Of a DNA stretch of 29,542 nucleotides, positions 7,223 through 13,279 are shown piece by piece (positions within the stretch are counted from its first letter, which is position 1; each line of letters starts with the position of its first letter). Both the position numbers and the translations under genes were made by a program. Below the pieces are notes generated by a model, which saw only the letters and a program-made list of their open reading frames with translations, was not told the origin of the DNA and did not search any database. The stretch is from JAZDCJ01 sp036311985 (GTDB lineage: Bacteria > Actinomycetota > Actinomycetes > Actinomycetales > Micrococcaceae), in assembly GCF_036311985.1 (NCBI RefSeq), contig NZ_JAZDCJ010000020.1. The stretch is one strand, 5' to 3'.

Positions 7223-8053
7223 ATGACCCAGCAGGCGCCCGGACTCGGGACCGGACAGGAGCTCGCCACGGGCGGCTTCTTCTACGAGCCCCTCGGCAGC
7301 GGCCGCTACCGCTCCACCGTGCACGCCCAGGGCGCCTGGAACCCCCACGAACAGCACATGGCCCCGGCGACGGGCGTCCTGGCCCACGAGCTCGAGCTGT
7401 TCGAGCCGCGCCCGGACATGCGCATGGCCCGCGTCTCCCTCGACATCCACGGCATCATCCACGGAGGCGAGTTCGAGGTCCGCACCCGCATGATCCGTCC
7501 GGGCCGGACGATCGAGCTGATCGAGGCCGAGATGCTCTGCCAGGGCCGCACGAGCATCGTCGCCCGCGCGTGGCGCCTGAAGACGCTCGACAGCGCCCCG
7601 GTCGCGGCCGTCGAGGACTCCTCCGTCGCCCATCCCGAGCGGCTGCCCGCGTGGGACGGCATGTCCCCGTGGCCCGGGGGATACATCTCCCAGCTCGACT
7701 TCCGGGTCGAGCCCGGCCACCGGCCCGGCAAGGGGGTCGTGTGGCTGCGGACGCCGCACCCGATGGTCGCCGGCGTCGAGACGACGCCGCTCGTGCGCCT
7801 CCTGGGGCTCGTGGACACCGCGAACGGGGTCGCGCCGCGCGTCGAGCCCGGCCCGGCCTCGTGGATGTTCCCCAACGTGGACCTGCAGGTCCACATGCAC
7901 CGCGCGCCCGTCGGCGAGTGGCTGGGGCTGCAGGCGCAGCAGAGCTACGGCAGCGACGGGATCGGGCTGACCTCGTCCGTGCTGCACGACGTCGAGGGGC
8001 CGTTCGGGCGCAGCGAGCAGATCCTCACCGTGCGCCCTATGCCCGGCCGCTGA
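7223..8053 (+). CDS. Acyl-CoA thioesterase-like double-hotdog protein
   Basis: 276 residues resembling the TesB-like thioesterase superfamily, which hydrolyses acyl-CoA thioesters in the cytosol. The N-terminal hotdog carries STVHAQGAWNPHEQHMAPATG and the RVSLDIHGIIHGGEFEVRTRMIRPGRTIEL stretch typical of the family's substrate-binding strands. The second hotdog has DTANGVAPRVEP, WMFPNVDLQVHMHR and GEWLGLQAQQSY. Start ATG 7223 has AAAGGAA about 7 bases upstream. It converges on the kinase-like gene with only six bases between stops. Substrate cannot be inferred; a non-catalytic member of the fold is possible. Confidence 0.8.
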   Translation: MTQQAPGLGTGQELATGGFFYEPLGSGRYRSTVHAQGAWNPHEQHMAPATGVLAHELELFEPRPDMRMARVSLDIHGIIHGGEFEVRTRMIRPGRTIELIEAEMLCQGRTSIVARAWRLKTLDSAPVAAVEDSSVAHPERLPAWDGMSPWPGGYISQLDFRVEPGHRPGKGVVWLRTPHPMVAGVETTPLVRLLGLVDTANGVAPRVEPGPASWMFPNVDLQVHMHRAPVGEWLGLQAQQSYGSDGIGLTSSVLHDVEGPFGRSEQILTVRPMPGR

Positions 8054-8059
8054 GCCGCG

Positions 8060-8656
8060 CTAGCGGCCCGCGAGCAGCGCCTTGACGCGGCGCTTGCGCA
8101 GCGGCGTGAAGCCGGCGTCGACGTAGCGGCGGCGCAGCGCCCCCTCGGCGCGGAACAGCGCCCAGCCGCGCTTGAGCAGGAACGGCACGGGCTTGCGCCG
8201 CTCGCGCACGTCCCGCACGAAGCGGCGCACGGCGGTCACCACGGGGGCGACGTCGATGTACACGGCGAGCGGCTCCACGCCCAGGGCGCGCAGCGGCGCG
8301 AGGACCTGGTCCACGAAGATCCCCTCCGCCACGACCGGCCCGCCGTCGAGGGACACGGTCGTGTAGCCGTTATAGCTCGAGGTGGAGATCGAGTAGTCGG
8401 GCACCTGCGTCTGGCCGGACTCGAGCAGCTCCATCATCGAGTCCACGGCGGCGTCGCGGTTCCACGTGCCCGGATCGTCCCAGTCGACCTCGCCGTAGGG
8501 GGTCACGGGCAGGGGCGCGTCGGGCGTGTGCTCGGCCAGCTCGCGGTAGAAGTTGTCGAGGACGACGTGCGGCCGCCCGTGCCGCTCGGCGAGGTAGGAC
8601 TTGCCGGCGCCGGACGAGCCGCCGAGGAGGATCAGGGCGGGGAGGTCGTGGGGCAC
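8060..8656 (-). CDS. Uridine kinase-like P-loop NTPase
   Basis: 198 residues. It has a Walker A motif GGSSGAGKS at 12-20, LDNFYREL at 33-40 (the place of the LDDFYRD motif in uridine kinases), DWDDPGTWN at 58-66 and VVAEGIF at 108-114. A lid-like RRFVRDVRERRKP lies at about 144-156. Together these match the uridine/phosphoribulokinase-type ATP-binding group, so nucleoside or small-molecule phosphorylation is likely, but the substrate is not clear. The GTG at 8656 is preferred because GATAAT lies exactly 6 bases before it; an in-frame GTG at 8671 would lie in the promoter. Divergent from the lipoate-ligase-like gene with 45 bases between starts. Confidence 0.8.
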   Translation of the reverse strand: MPHDLPALILLGGSSGAGKSYLAERHGRPHVVLDNFYRELAEHTPDAPLPVTPYGEVDWDDPGTWNRDAAVDSMMELLESGQTQVPDYSISTSSYNGYTTVSLDGGPVVAEGIFVDQVLAPLRALGVEPLAVYIDVAPVVTAVRRFVRDVRERRKPVPFLLKRGWALFRAEGALRRRYVDAGFTPLRKRRVKALLAGR

Positions 8657-8662
8657 CGCACC

Positions 8663-8668
8663 ATTATC
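8663..8668 (-). promoter_or_regulatory. Candidate -10 for leaderless mRNA of kinase-like gene
   Basis: GATAAT on the minus strand, then GGTGCG, then GTG 8656. It faces the opposite promoter at 8689-8694 in the same 45-base gap. Confidence 0.4.
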
Positions 8669-8688
8669 CACCGCGCCGGCCGCCGTCC

Positions 8689-8694
8689 TAGAAT
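8689..8694 (+). promoter_or_regulatory. Candidate -10 for leaderless mRNA of lipoate-ligase-like gene
   Basis: TAGAAT is followed by seven bases and then ATG 8702. There is no Shine-Dalgarno of useful length in the gap (only a GAGGG directly against the ATG). Confidence 0.45.
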
Positions 8695-8701
8695 CGAGGG
8701 C

Positions 8702-9439
8702 ATGAGCCTCTGGAGTCCCGGCATCGACGTGCCGCTGCACGTCGAGCGTGCCGGGGCCGGCCCGGACCCGGCCGCCGACCTGATGGCCGGCATCGAGCTG
8801 CTGCACCGGGTGCGGGACGGGGAGCGGCCCGCGACCCTGCGCCTGTACCGGCCCTCGGCGACCCTGGCGTTCGGCCAGCGCGACGTGCGCCTGCCGGGGT
8901 ACGACGCCGCCGCTGCCGCCGCCTCCGCGCACGGATTCGCGCCGCTCGTGCGGAAGGCCGGGGGCCGCGCCGCGGCCTACCACCCGGGGACGCTGATCGT
9001 GGACCACGTGGAACCGTCGCCGCGGGCCATGGAGGGGCACCAGCACCGCTTCCGCGCCCTCGGGGAGCTGTACGCGGACGCCCTGCGGGGGCTGGGGGTC
9101 GATGCCGGCGTCGGGGAGCTGCCGGGGGAGTACTGCCCCGGGGAGTTCAGCGTCCACGGGCGGCCCGGTCCCGGCTCCACGTCTGATGTACCGGTCAAGC
9201 TCGTCGGCACGGCCCAGCGGGTCGTCTCCGGCGCGTGGCTCTTCGCCTCCGTGTTCGTCGTCCAGGACTCCGCGCCGCTGCGCGCCGTGACCGCCGACGT
9301 CTACGCCGCCATGGGCCTCCCGCTCGATCCGGCCACGGCCGGCGCGGTCGAGGACCTCGTGCCCGGCGTGACGGTGGCGGACGTCGAGGCGGCGCTGCTG
9401 GGCGCCTACGCCCGCGAAGCCGTGCTCGTGCGGCCGTAG
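8702..9439 (+). CDS. Lipoate-protein ligase A / biotin-lipoate ligase family protein
   Basis: 245 residues of the LplA/LipB/BPL fold, enzymes that attach lipoyl, octanoyl or biotinyl groups to a lysine of a carrier domain. Visible motifs are LRLYRPSATLAFGQRD (44-61), RKAGGRAAAYHPGTL (84-98, the RRxxGGxAVxH-type ligand-binding loop) and VPVKLVGTAQRVVSGAWL (163-180) with K166 at the expected catalytic lysine position. The C-terminal part (about 195-245) resembles the short accessory helices of the family. The genome's main lipoate genes (lipA, lipB) are not nearby, so whether this is a scavenging ligase or an octanoyltransferase cannot be told. Start by the TAGAAT-to-ATG spacing. Confidence 0.85.
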   Translation: MSLWSPGIDVPLHVERAGAGPDPAADLMAGIELLHRVRDGERPATLRLYRPSATLAFGQRDVRLPGYDAAAAAASAHGFAPLVRKAGGRAAAYHPGTLIVDHVEPSPRAMEGHQHRFRALGELYADALRGLGVDAGVGELPGEYCPGEFSVHGRPGPGSTSDVPVKLVGTAQRVVSGAWLFASVFVVQDSAPLRAVTADVYAAMGLPLDPATAGAVEDLVPGVTVADVEAALLGAYAREAVLVRP

Positions 9440-9440
9440 G

Positions 9441-9467
9441 CGCCCCGGGGGTCAGTGGCCCCGGGCG
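9441..9467. terminator. Hairpin between convergent genes
   Basis: CGCCC-c-GGGG (9441-9450) pairs with CCCCGGGCG (9459-9467) around an 8-base loop, with one bulged base. It covers the gap between two convergent stop codons and the end of the minus-strand gene. Confidence 0.45.
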
Positions 9468-10081
9468 ATCCACTCCTCGAGGTGCGGGGCCTCGGCGCCG
9501 ATCGTCGTCGAGTCCCCGTGGCCGGTGTTGACCACGGTCTCCCCGGGCAGGACCAGGAGCCGCTGCCGGATGGATTCGATGATGGTCGGGAAGTCGCTGT
9601 AGGAGCGTCCCGTGGCGCCGGGGCCCCCGTTGAACAGGGTGTCCCCGCTGAAGAGGACGCCGAGCCCGGGCGCGTGGAAGCACGTCGATCCGGGGGAGTG
9701 GCCCGGGGTGTGCAGGGCGGTCAGGACCGTGCCGGCGACCTCGAAGGACTGCCCGTCGACGATCTCCCCGTCGGGCGTGGACCCGGGGAAGAGCGCCTCC
9801 CACAGCATCTGGTCGTCCGGGTTCAGGTAGACCGGGGCGTGAACGAGGGCGGCGAAGTCGCGGGCGTGGCGGATGTGGTCGTCGTGGCCGTGGGTCAGCA
9901 GCACGGCCTTGACCCCGCGGTCCCCGACGGCCCGGGCGATGGCCGCGGGGTCGTGGGCGGGGTCGATGACGAACACCTCGGTGTCGTCGCCGACGATCCA
10001 GACGTTGTTCTCCACCTCCCACGTGCCCCCGTCGAGGGAAAAGGTGCCGGAGGTGGTCAGCTGTTCGATGCTGGCGCCCAT
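9452..10081 (-). CDS. Metallo-beta-lactamase-fold hydrolase linked to mycothiol dehydrogenase
   Basis: 209 residues of the glyoxalase II-like metallo-beta-lactamase fold. Metal ligands are visible: H64, H66, D68, H69 (THGHDDH), H128 (HTPGHSPG), D147 (FSGDTLF) and H188 (NTGHGD). Its ATG begins one base after the stop of the S-(hydroxymethyl)mycothiol dehydrogenase gene, so the two are translationally coupled. The same pair occurs in Mycobacterium tuberculosis (mscR next to an MBL-fold gene). By analogy with glutathione-dependent formaldehyde oxidation, hydrolysis of S-formylmycothiol or another mycothiol thioester is a reasonable guess, but not shown by the sequence. Confidence 0.88.
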   Translation of the reverse strand: MGASIEQLTTSGTFSLDGGTWEVENNVWIVGDDTEVFVIDPAHDPAAIARAVGDRGVKAVLLTHGHDDHIRHARDFAALVHAPVYLNPDDQMLWEALFPGSTPDGEIVDGQSFEVAGTVLTALHTPGHSPGSTCFHAPGLGVLFSGDTLFNGGPGATGRSYSDFPTIIESIRQRLLVLPGETVVNTGHGDSTTIGAEAPHLEEWIARGH

Positions 10082-10082
10082 C

Positions 10083-11168
10083 TCAGAGCTCCACCACGGA
10101 GCGCAGGACCTTGCCGCCGTGCATCTTCTCGAAGGCCTCCTCGATCTGGTCCAGTCCGATCCGCTCGGAGACGAACGCGTCGAGGTCGAGCCGGCCGAGC
10201 TTGTACTGCTCGACGAGCATGGGGAAGTCGCGGGAGGGCAGGCAGTCGCCGTACCAGGAGGACTTCAGGGAGCCGCCACGGCCGAAGACGTCCAGGAGGG
10301 GCAGCTCGAGCCGCATCTGCGGGGTGGGGACGCCGACGAGGACCACGCGGCCGGCGAGGTCGCGGGCGTAGAACGCCTGCTCGTAGGTCTCCGGGCGGCC
10401 GACGGCCTCGATCACGACGTCGGCGCCGAAGCCGCCGGTGAGCGCGCGGATGGCCTCGACGGGGTCCTCTTCGCGGGAGTTCACGCCGTGCGTGGCGCCG
10501 AGGGACCGGGCGAGCTCGATCTTGGCCGGGTCGATGTCCACGGCGATGATCGTGGTCGCCCCGGCGAGCTTGGCCCCGGCGATCGCCGCGATGCCGACGC
10601 CGCCGCAGCCGATCACGGCCACGGACTCGCCGCGCTTGACCTCGCCGGTGTTGATCGCGGCGCCGATGCCCGCCATCACGCCGCAGCCGAGGAGCCCCAC
10701 GGCGGCGGGGTCGACGTCCTCGTCGACCTTGGTGCACTGCCCGGCGGCGACGAGGGTCTTCTCGGCGAAGGCACCGATGCCCAGCGCGGGGGAGAGCTCG
10801 GTTCCGTCGGCGAGCGTCATCTTCTGCGTGGCGTTGGCGGTGTCGAAGCAGTACTGCGGCTGCCCCTTGGCGCACGCGCGGCACTGGCCGCACACGGCCC
10901 GCCAGTTCAGGATCACGCGGTCCCCGACCGCGATCTCCGTGACGCCCTCGCCGATCTCGGAGACGACGCCGGTCGCCTCGTGGCCCAGCAGGTAGGGGTA
11001 CTCGTCGCCGATGCCGCCCTGCTTGTAGTGCAGGTCGGTGTGGCAGACCCCGCACGTGAGGATGTCGACGACGGCCTCTCCCGGGCCCGGATCGGGGACC
11101 GTGATGGTCTCGATGACGACCGGCGCGTCCTTCTCGCGGGCGACGACGGCCTTGACCTGCTGTGGCAT
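10083..11168 (-). CDS. mscR: S-(hydroxymethyl)mycothiol dehydrogenase (MSH/NAD-dependent formaldehyde dehydrogenase)
   Basis: 361 residues, zinc-dependent medium-chain alcohol dehydrogenase. It oxidises the mycothiol adduct of formaldehyde with NAD, and members can also reduce S-nitrosomycothiol. Catalytic zinc ligands C42 (GVCHTD), H63/E64 (LGHEATG) and C162 (LLGCGVMAG), and the structural zinc site C93, C96, C99 and C107 are all present. The Rossmann loop GCGGVGIAAIAG and an acidic residue after it (VDID) fit NAD binding. The length matches the family. GAGGT lies about 10 bases before ATG 11168. It is co-transcribed with the downstream MBL-fold hydrolase and lies next to mycoredoxin, which supports a mycothiol-based role. 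The match to this subfamily rests on motif and context. Confidence 0.9.
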   Translation of the reverse strand: MPQQVKAVVAREKDAPVVIETITVPDPGPGEAVVDILTCGVCHTDLHYKQGGIGDEYPYLLGHEATGVVSEIGEGVTEIAVGDRVILNWRAVCGQCRACAKGQPQYCFDTANATQKMTLADGTELSPALGIGAFAEKTLVAAGQCTKVDEDVDPAAVGLLGCGVMAGIGAAINTGEVKRGESVAVIGCGGVGIAAIAGAKLAGATTIIAVDIDPAKIELARSLGATHGVNSREEDPVEAIRALTGGFGADVVIEAVGRPETYEQAFYARDLAGRVVLVGVPTPQMRLELPLLDVFGRGGSLKSSWYGDCLPSRDFPMLVEQYKLGRLDLDAFVSERIGLDQIEEAFEKMHGGKVLRSVVEL

Positions 11169-11206
11169 GGGAACAACCTCACATCGGTTGGGAACGGTGG
11201 ACGAAC

Positions 11207-11237
11207 AGGGGACCCGCCGCCGGGCGGCAGGTCCCCT
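11207..11237 (-). terminator. Terminator hairpin after mycoredoxin gene
   Basis: AGGGGACC / GGTCCCCT outer stem (8 pairs), one mismatch, and GCCGC / GCGGC inner stem with a 3-base loop. It lies 20 bases past the mycoredoxin stop on the minus strand and upstream of the dehydrogenase start, so the two genes are probably separate transcripts. Confidence 0.6.
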
Positions 11238-11256
11238 TCATCCAATCACAGCCGAC

Positions 11257-11526
11257 TCAGAGGCGCTCGCGTACCTCGGCGATGCGGGGGTTTGTTGCGG
11301 CGGTCCCGTCAGCGAAGACGAGGGTCGGCACCGTCTGGTTCCCGTCGTTGAAGGCCTCGACGAGCTCCGCGGTCCCCGGCACCTCCTCGATGTTGACTTC
11401 CCGGTAGGCGATCCCGTCGGCGTCCATGGCCTTCTTCAGGTTGCGGCAGTAGCCGCACCAGGAGGTCGTGAACAGGGTGACGGTGCCTTCGGCGGGGACG
11501 TAGTCCTGGAGGTTCGCTGCAGTCAT
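11257..11526 (-). CDS. mrx1: Mycoredoxin (glutaredoxin-like, Mrx1 type)
   Basis: 89 residues with a glutaredoxin/thioredoxin fold. The active site is CGYC (C24, C27) in TSWCGYCRNL, and the cis-Pro loop TVPTLVFADG and the C-terminal NPRIAEVRE follow, as in actinobacterial mycoredoxin 1. These reduce mycothiol-protein mixed disulfides in the cytosol. ATG 11526 is preferred to the GTG at 11535, since the extra three residues are not needed. It is divergent from the SRAP gene with 35 bases between starts. The neighbouring mycothiol dehydrogenase fits the assignment. A plain glutaredoxin is the alternative. Confidence 0.88.
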   Translation of the reverse strand: MTAANLQDYVPAEGTVTLFTTSWCGYCRNLKKAMDADGIAYREVNIEEVPGTAELVEAFNDGNQTVPTLVFADGTAATNPRIAEVRERL

Positions 11527-11561
11527 GTCCAGCACAACCCGGGCCGTGAGACGCTTATTCC

Positions 11562-12317
11562 ATGTGTGGACGCTACGTGATGGCGCGGGCCATCGGAGAC
11601 CTGGTCGCCGACGCCGAGGCGGAGGCGGACGCGGCGCTCGAGCTGCGCCGCTCCTGGAACATCGCCCCGACCACCGACGTGCCGATCGTGCTGGAGCGCC
11701 TCGTCAAATCCTCGCCCGTGCGGCAGATCCACGTGGCCTCGTGGGGGCTCGTGCCGGGATGGGCCAAGGACCCGAAGGTCGGCGTCCGGGCCTTCAACGC
11801 CCGCAGCGAGACGGTGGCGGAGAAGCCCACGTTCCGCTCCGCGGTGAAGTCCCGCCGCTGCGCCGTCCCCGCCGAGGGCTACTACGAGTGGAAGGCCCCT
11901 GCCGGTGGGAGCCGTGCCAAGCGCCCCCACTACGTGAGGCCCCGGGACGGCTCGCTCATCTACTTCGCCGGCCTCTACGAGTGGTGGAAGGACCCCGCCA
12001 AGGCGGAGGACGATCCCGGCCGCTGGCTGCTGTCGACCTCCATCCTGACGACGGCGGCGCCGCCCGCGGACGCGGAGGAGCCGGTGCTGCGCGGGCTCGC
12101 GGAGCTGCACGACCGGTTGCCGATCCCGCTGCGCCGGGACGTCCTGGGCGACTGGCTGGACCCCGGGAACCGGGACGCCCCGGCCCTCGTGGACGCGGTG
12201 CGCGGCGGGGCCTACGGCGTGGCGTCCGGCTGGCGGCTCGACGAGGTCGGCCCGGCCGTAGGCAACGTCCGCAACGACGGGCCCGAACTGCTCGAGCCGC
12301 TCGAGCCGACCACCTAG
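11562..12317 (+). CDS. SRAP / SOS response-associated peptidase (YedK/HMCES family)
   Basis: 251 residues. SRAP proteins bind abasic sites in single-stranded DNA and form a covalent thiazolidine link through Cys2, shielding the lesion. Catalytic residues are all visible: C2 directly after the initiator Met (MCGRY), N33 (NIAPT), the NARSE loop (79-83), E105 in EGYYEW and H183 in LHDRLP. Removal of Met1 is required to expose C2, so the start at 11562 is certain. There are Gly/Lys-rich (113-122) and charged (145-153) loops, as in other members. No LexA box was seen near it; it stands beside the VOC gene and the dnaE2 operon. Confidence 0.93.
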   Translation: MCGRYVMARAIGDLVADAEAEADAALELRRSWNIAPTTDVPIVLERLVKSSPVRQIHVASWGLVPGWAKDPKVGVRAFNARSETVAEKPTFRSAVKSRRCAVPAEGYYEWKAPAGGSRAKRPHYVRPRDGSLIYFAGLYEWWKDPAKAEDDPGRWLLSTSILTTAAPPADAEEPVLRGLAELHDRLPIPLRRDVLGDWLDPGNRDAPALVDAVRGGAYGVASGWRLDEVGPAVGNVRNDGPELLEPLEPTT

Positions 12318-12329
12318 CCGCCCCTCGGT

Positions 12330-12794
12330 TCAGCCGTCGGCTTCGAGGCGCACCCGTCCGGTCTCGTCGACGGTGAACGCGGGATTGTGCACGAAGTCCC
12401 AGCGGAAGCCGTCCGGGTCGGCCACGCAGGCGCTCGTTCCTCCCCAGGACCGCGTCTCCGGCGGCGTCACGGGCCGGGCTCCCGCGGCCAGGGCGCGCTC
12501 GTAGTGGGCCCGGACCGCATCGGCGCTGGCGGCGTTGTGGCCCAGGGAGACCGGCGGGGCCTGGGCTCCGTGTCCGACGTCCCCGTACTCCGAGGGCATG
12601 CTCGCCACGTTCCACAGGGCGAGCACCTGCCCGTGCCCCGAGCGGACGAACGCGATCTCACCGGGCACGTGGCCCGCCTCCTCGAAACCGAGCCCCTCGA
12701 CGTAGAACGCGCGGGAGGCCTCGACGTCGCGGACGCCGAGCGTGATCGCGGTGACCAACGGGGGAGCGGCGGGTGCCTCTGGCGGAGTATCCAT
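12330..12794 (-). CDS. VOC family protein (glyoxalase/bleomycin-resistance fold)
   Basis: 154 residues. It has the typical pattern of two beta-alpha-beta modules: ITLGVRDVEASRAFYVEGLGF near residues 17-37 and the second half with VADPDGFRWDFVHNP near 124-138. Many such proteins are metal-dependent dioxygenases, glyoxalases or drug-binding proteins; the substrate is unknown. The gene is convergent with SRAP (12 bases apart) and divergent from the dnaE2 operon. TACCGT lies exactly 6 bases before ATG 12794, so a leaderless transcript is likely. Confidence 0.82.
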   Translation of the reverse strand: MDTPPEAPAAPPLVTAITLGVRDVEASRAFYVEGLGFEEAGHVPGEIAFVRSGHGQVLALWNVASMPSEYGDVGHGAQAPPVSLGHNAASADAVRAHYERALAAGARPVTPPETRSWGGTSACVADPDGFRWDFVHNPAFTVDETGRVRLEADG

Positions 12795-12800
12795 GCCCCG

Positions 12801-12806
12801 ACGGTA
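12801..12806 (-). promoter_or_regulatory. Candidate -10 for leaderless VOC mRNA
   Basis: TACCGT on the minus strand, CGGGGC, then ATG 12794. Same spacing as the other candidates. Confidence 0.35.
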
Positions 12807-12846
12807 CCGGTGATGCCGAAGTGTCGGAAGCGTCCCCTACGCTCGA

Positions 12847-12874
12847 TTGCATCGAACATAGATTCGAATACAAT
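12847..12874 (+). promoter_or_regulatory. SOS-type promoter with LexA box before DUF6504-dnaE2
   Basis: TTGCAT (12847-12852) and TACAAT (12869-12874) form a -35/-10 pair with a 16-base spacer. The LexA box TCGAAC-ATAG-ATTCGA at 12852-12867 fills the spacer. It differs by one base from the actinobacterial consensus TCGAAC-N4-GTTCGA. LexA bound here would block RNA polymerase, and DNA damage would release it. The predicted leader is about 88 bases to the ATG at 12968. Confidence 0.8.
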
Positions 12875-12967
12875 GGAGTGACCGCTTCCGCTTCCCGAAG
12901 CGCAAACTTCCCTCACCCCCTCGTGCCGGGGCTCACAACCGGCGCCTGGTCCCAGGAGGTTTCCCGG

Positions 12968-13279
12968 ATGGGCCTGTTCACCCGATCCATCGACGTCGAC
13001 TGCACCACGTCCGGCCTGCCGCTGCGGCTGCGCTGGGAAGGGCGCGAGTACCTCGTGGCCGCCGAGCCGCTGCGCTGGTTCGAGCGCCGCAAGTGGTGGG
13101 CCGAGGAGCTGCGCGCCGAACGCGGCCGCGGGCCGGGGCTGGTGGACCACGAGATGTGGCGGATCCAGGCGCGGCTGGCGGGGCGGGGGCCGCTGCGCAC
13201 CTTCGACCTCTCCCGCCACGCCGAGACCGGGCGCTGGCGCCTGGTCATGATCCACGATGCGTTGAAAGAGAGCGCGTGA
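12968..13279 (+). CDS. DUF6504 family protein, first gene of the dnaE2 operon
   Basis: 103 residues, no transmembrane helix and no known catalytic motif. The protein is aromatic- and Arg-rich (PLRLRWEGREYLVAAEPLRWFERRKWW, RIQARLAGRGPLRTFDL), matching the small DUF6504-type proteins often found beside dnaE2 and imuB in actinobacteria. AGGAGG at 12954-12959 lies 8 bases before ATG 12968. Its stop overlaps the GTG start of dnaE2 (GTGA), so it is translationally coupled to the polymerase. It is regulated by the LexA box upstream. The function is unknown, but linkage suggests an accessory role in mutagenic synthesis. Confidence 0.78.
   Translation: MGLFTRSIDVDCTTSGLPLRLRWEGREYLVAAEPLRWFERRKWWAEELRAERGRGPGLVDHEMWRIQARLAGRGPLRTFDLSRHAETGRWRLVMIHDALKESA

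Noticed and set aside
5296..7269. Minus-strand open frame opposite the polytopic membrane protein
   Set aside because: Low-complexity Arg/Gly/Glu-rich product with no motif; the plus strand has clear helices, an ATGA overlap and repeats.
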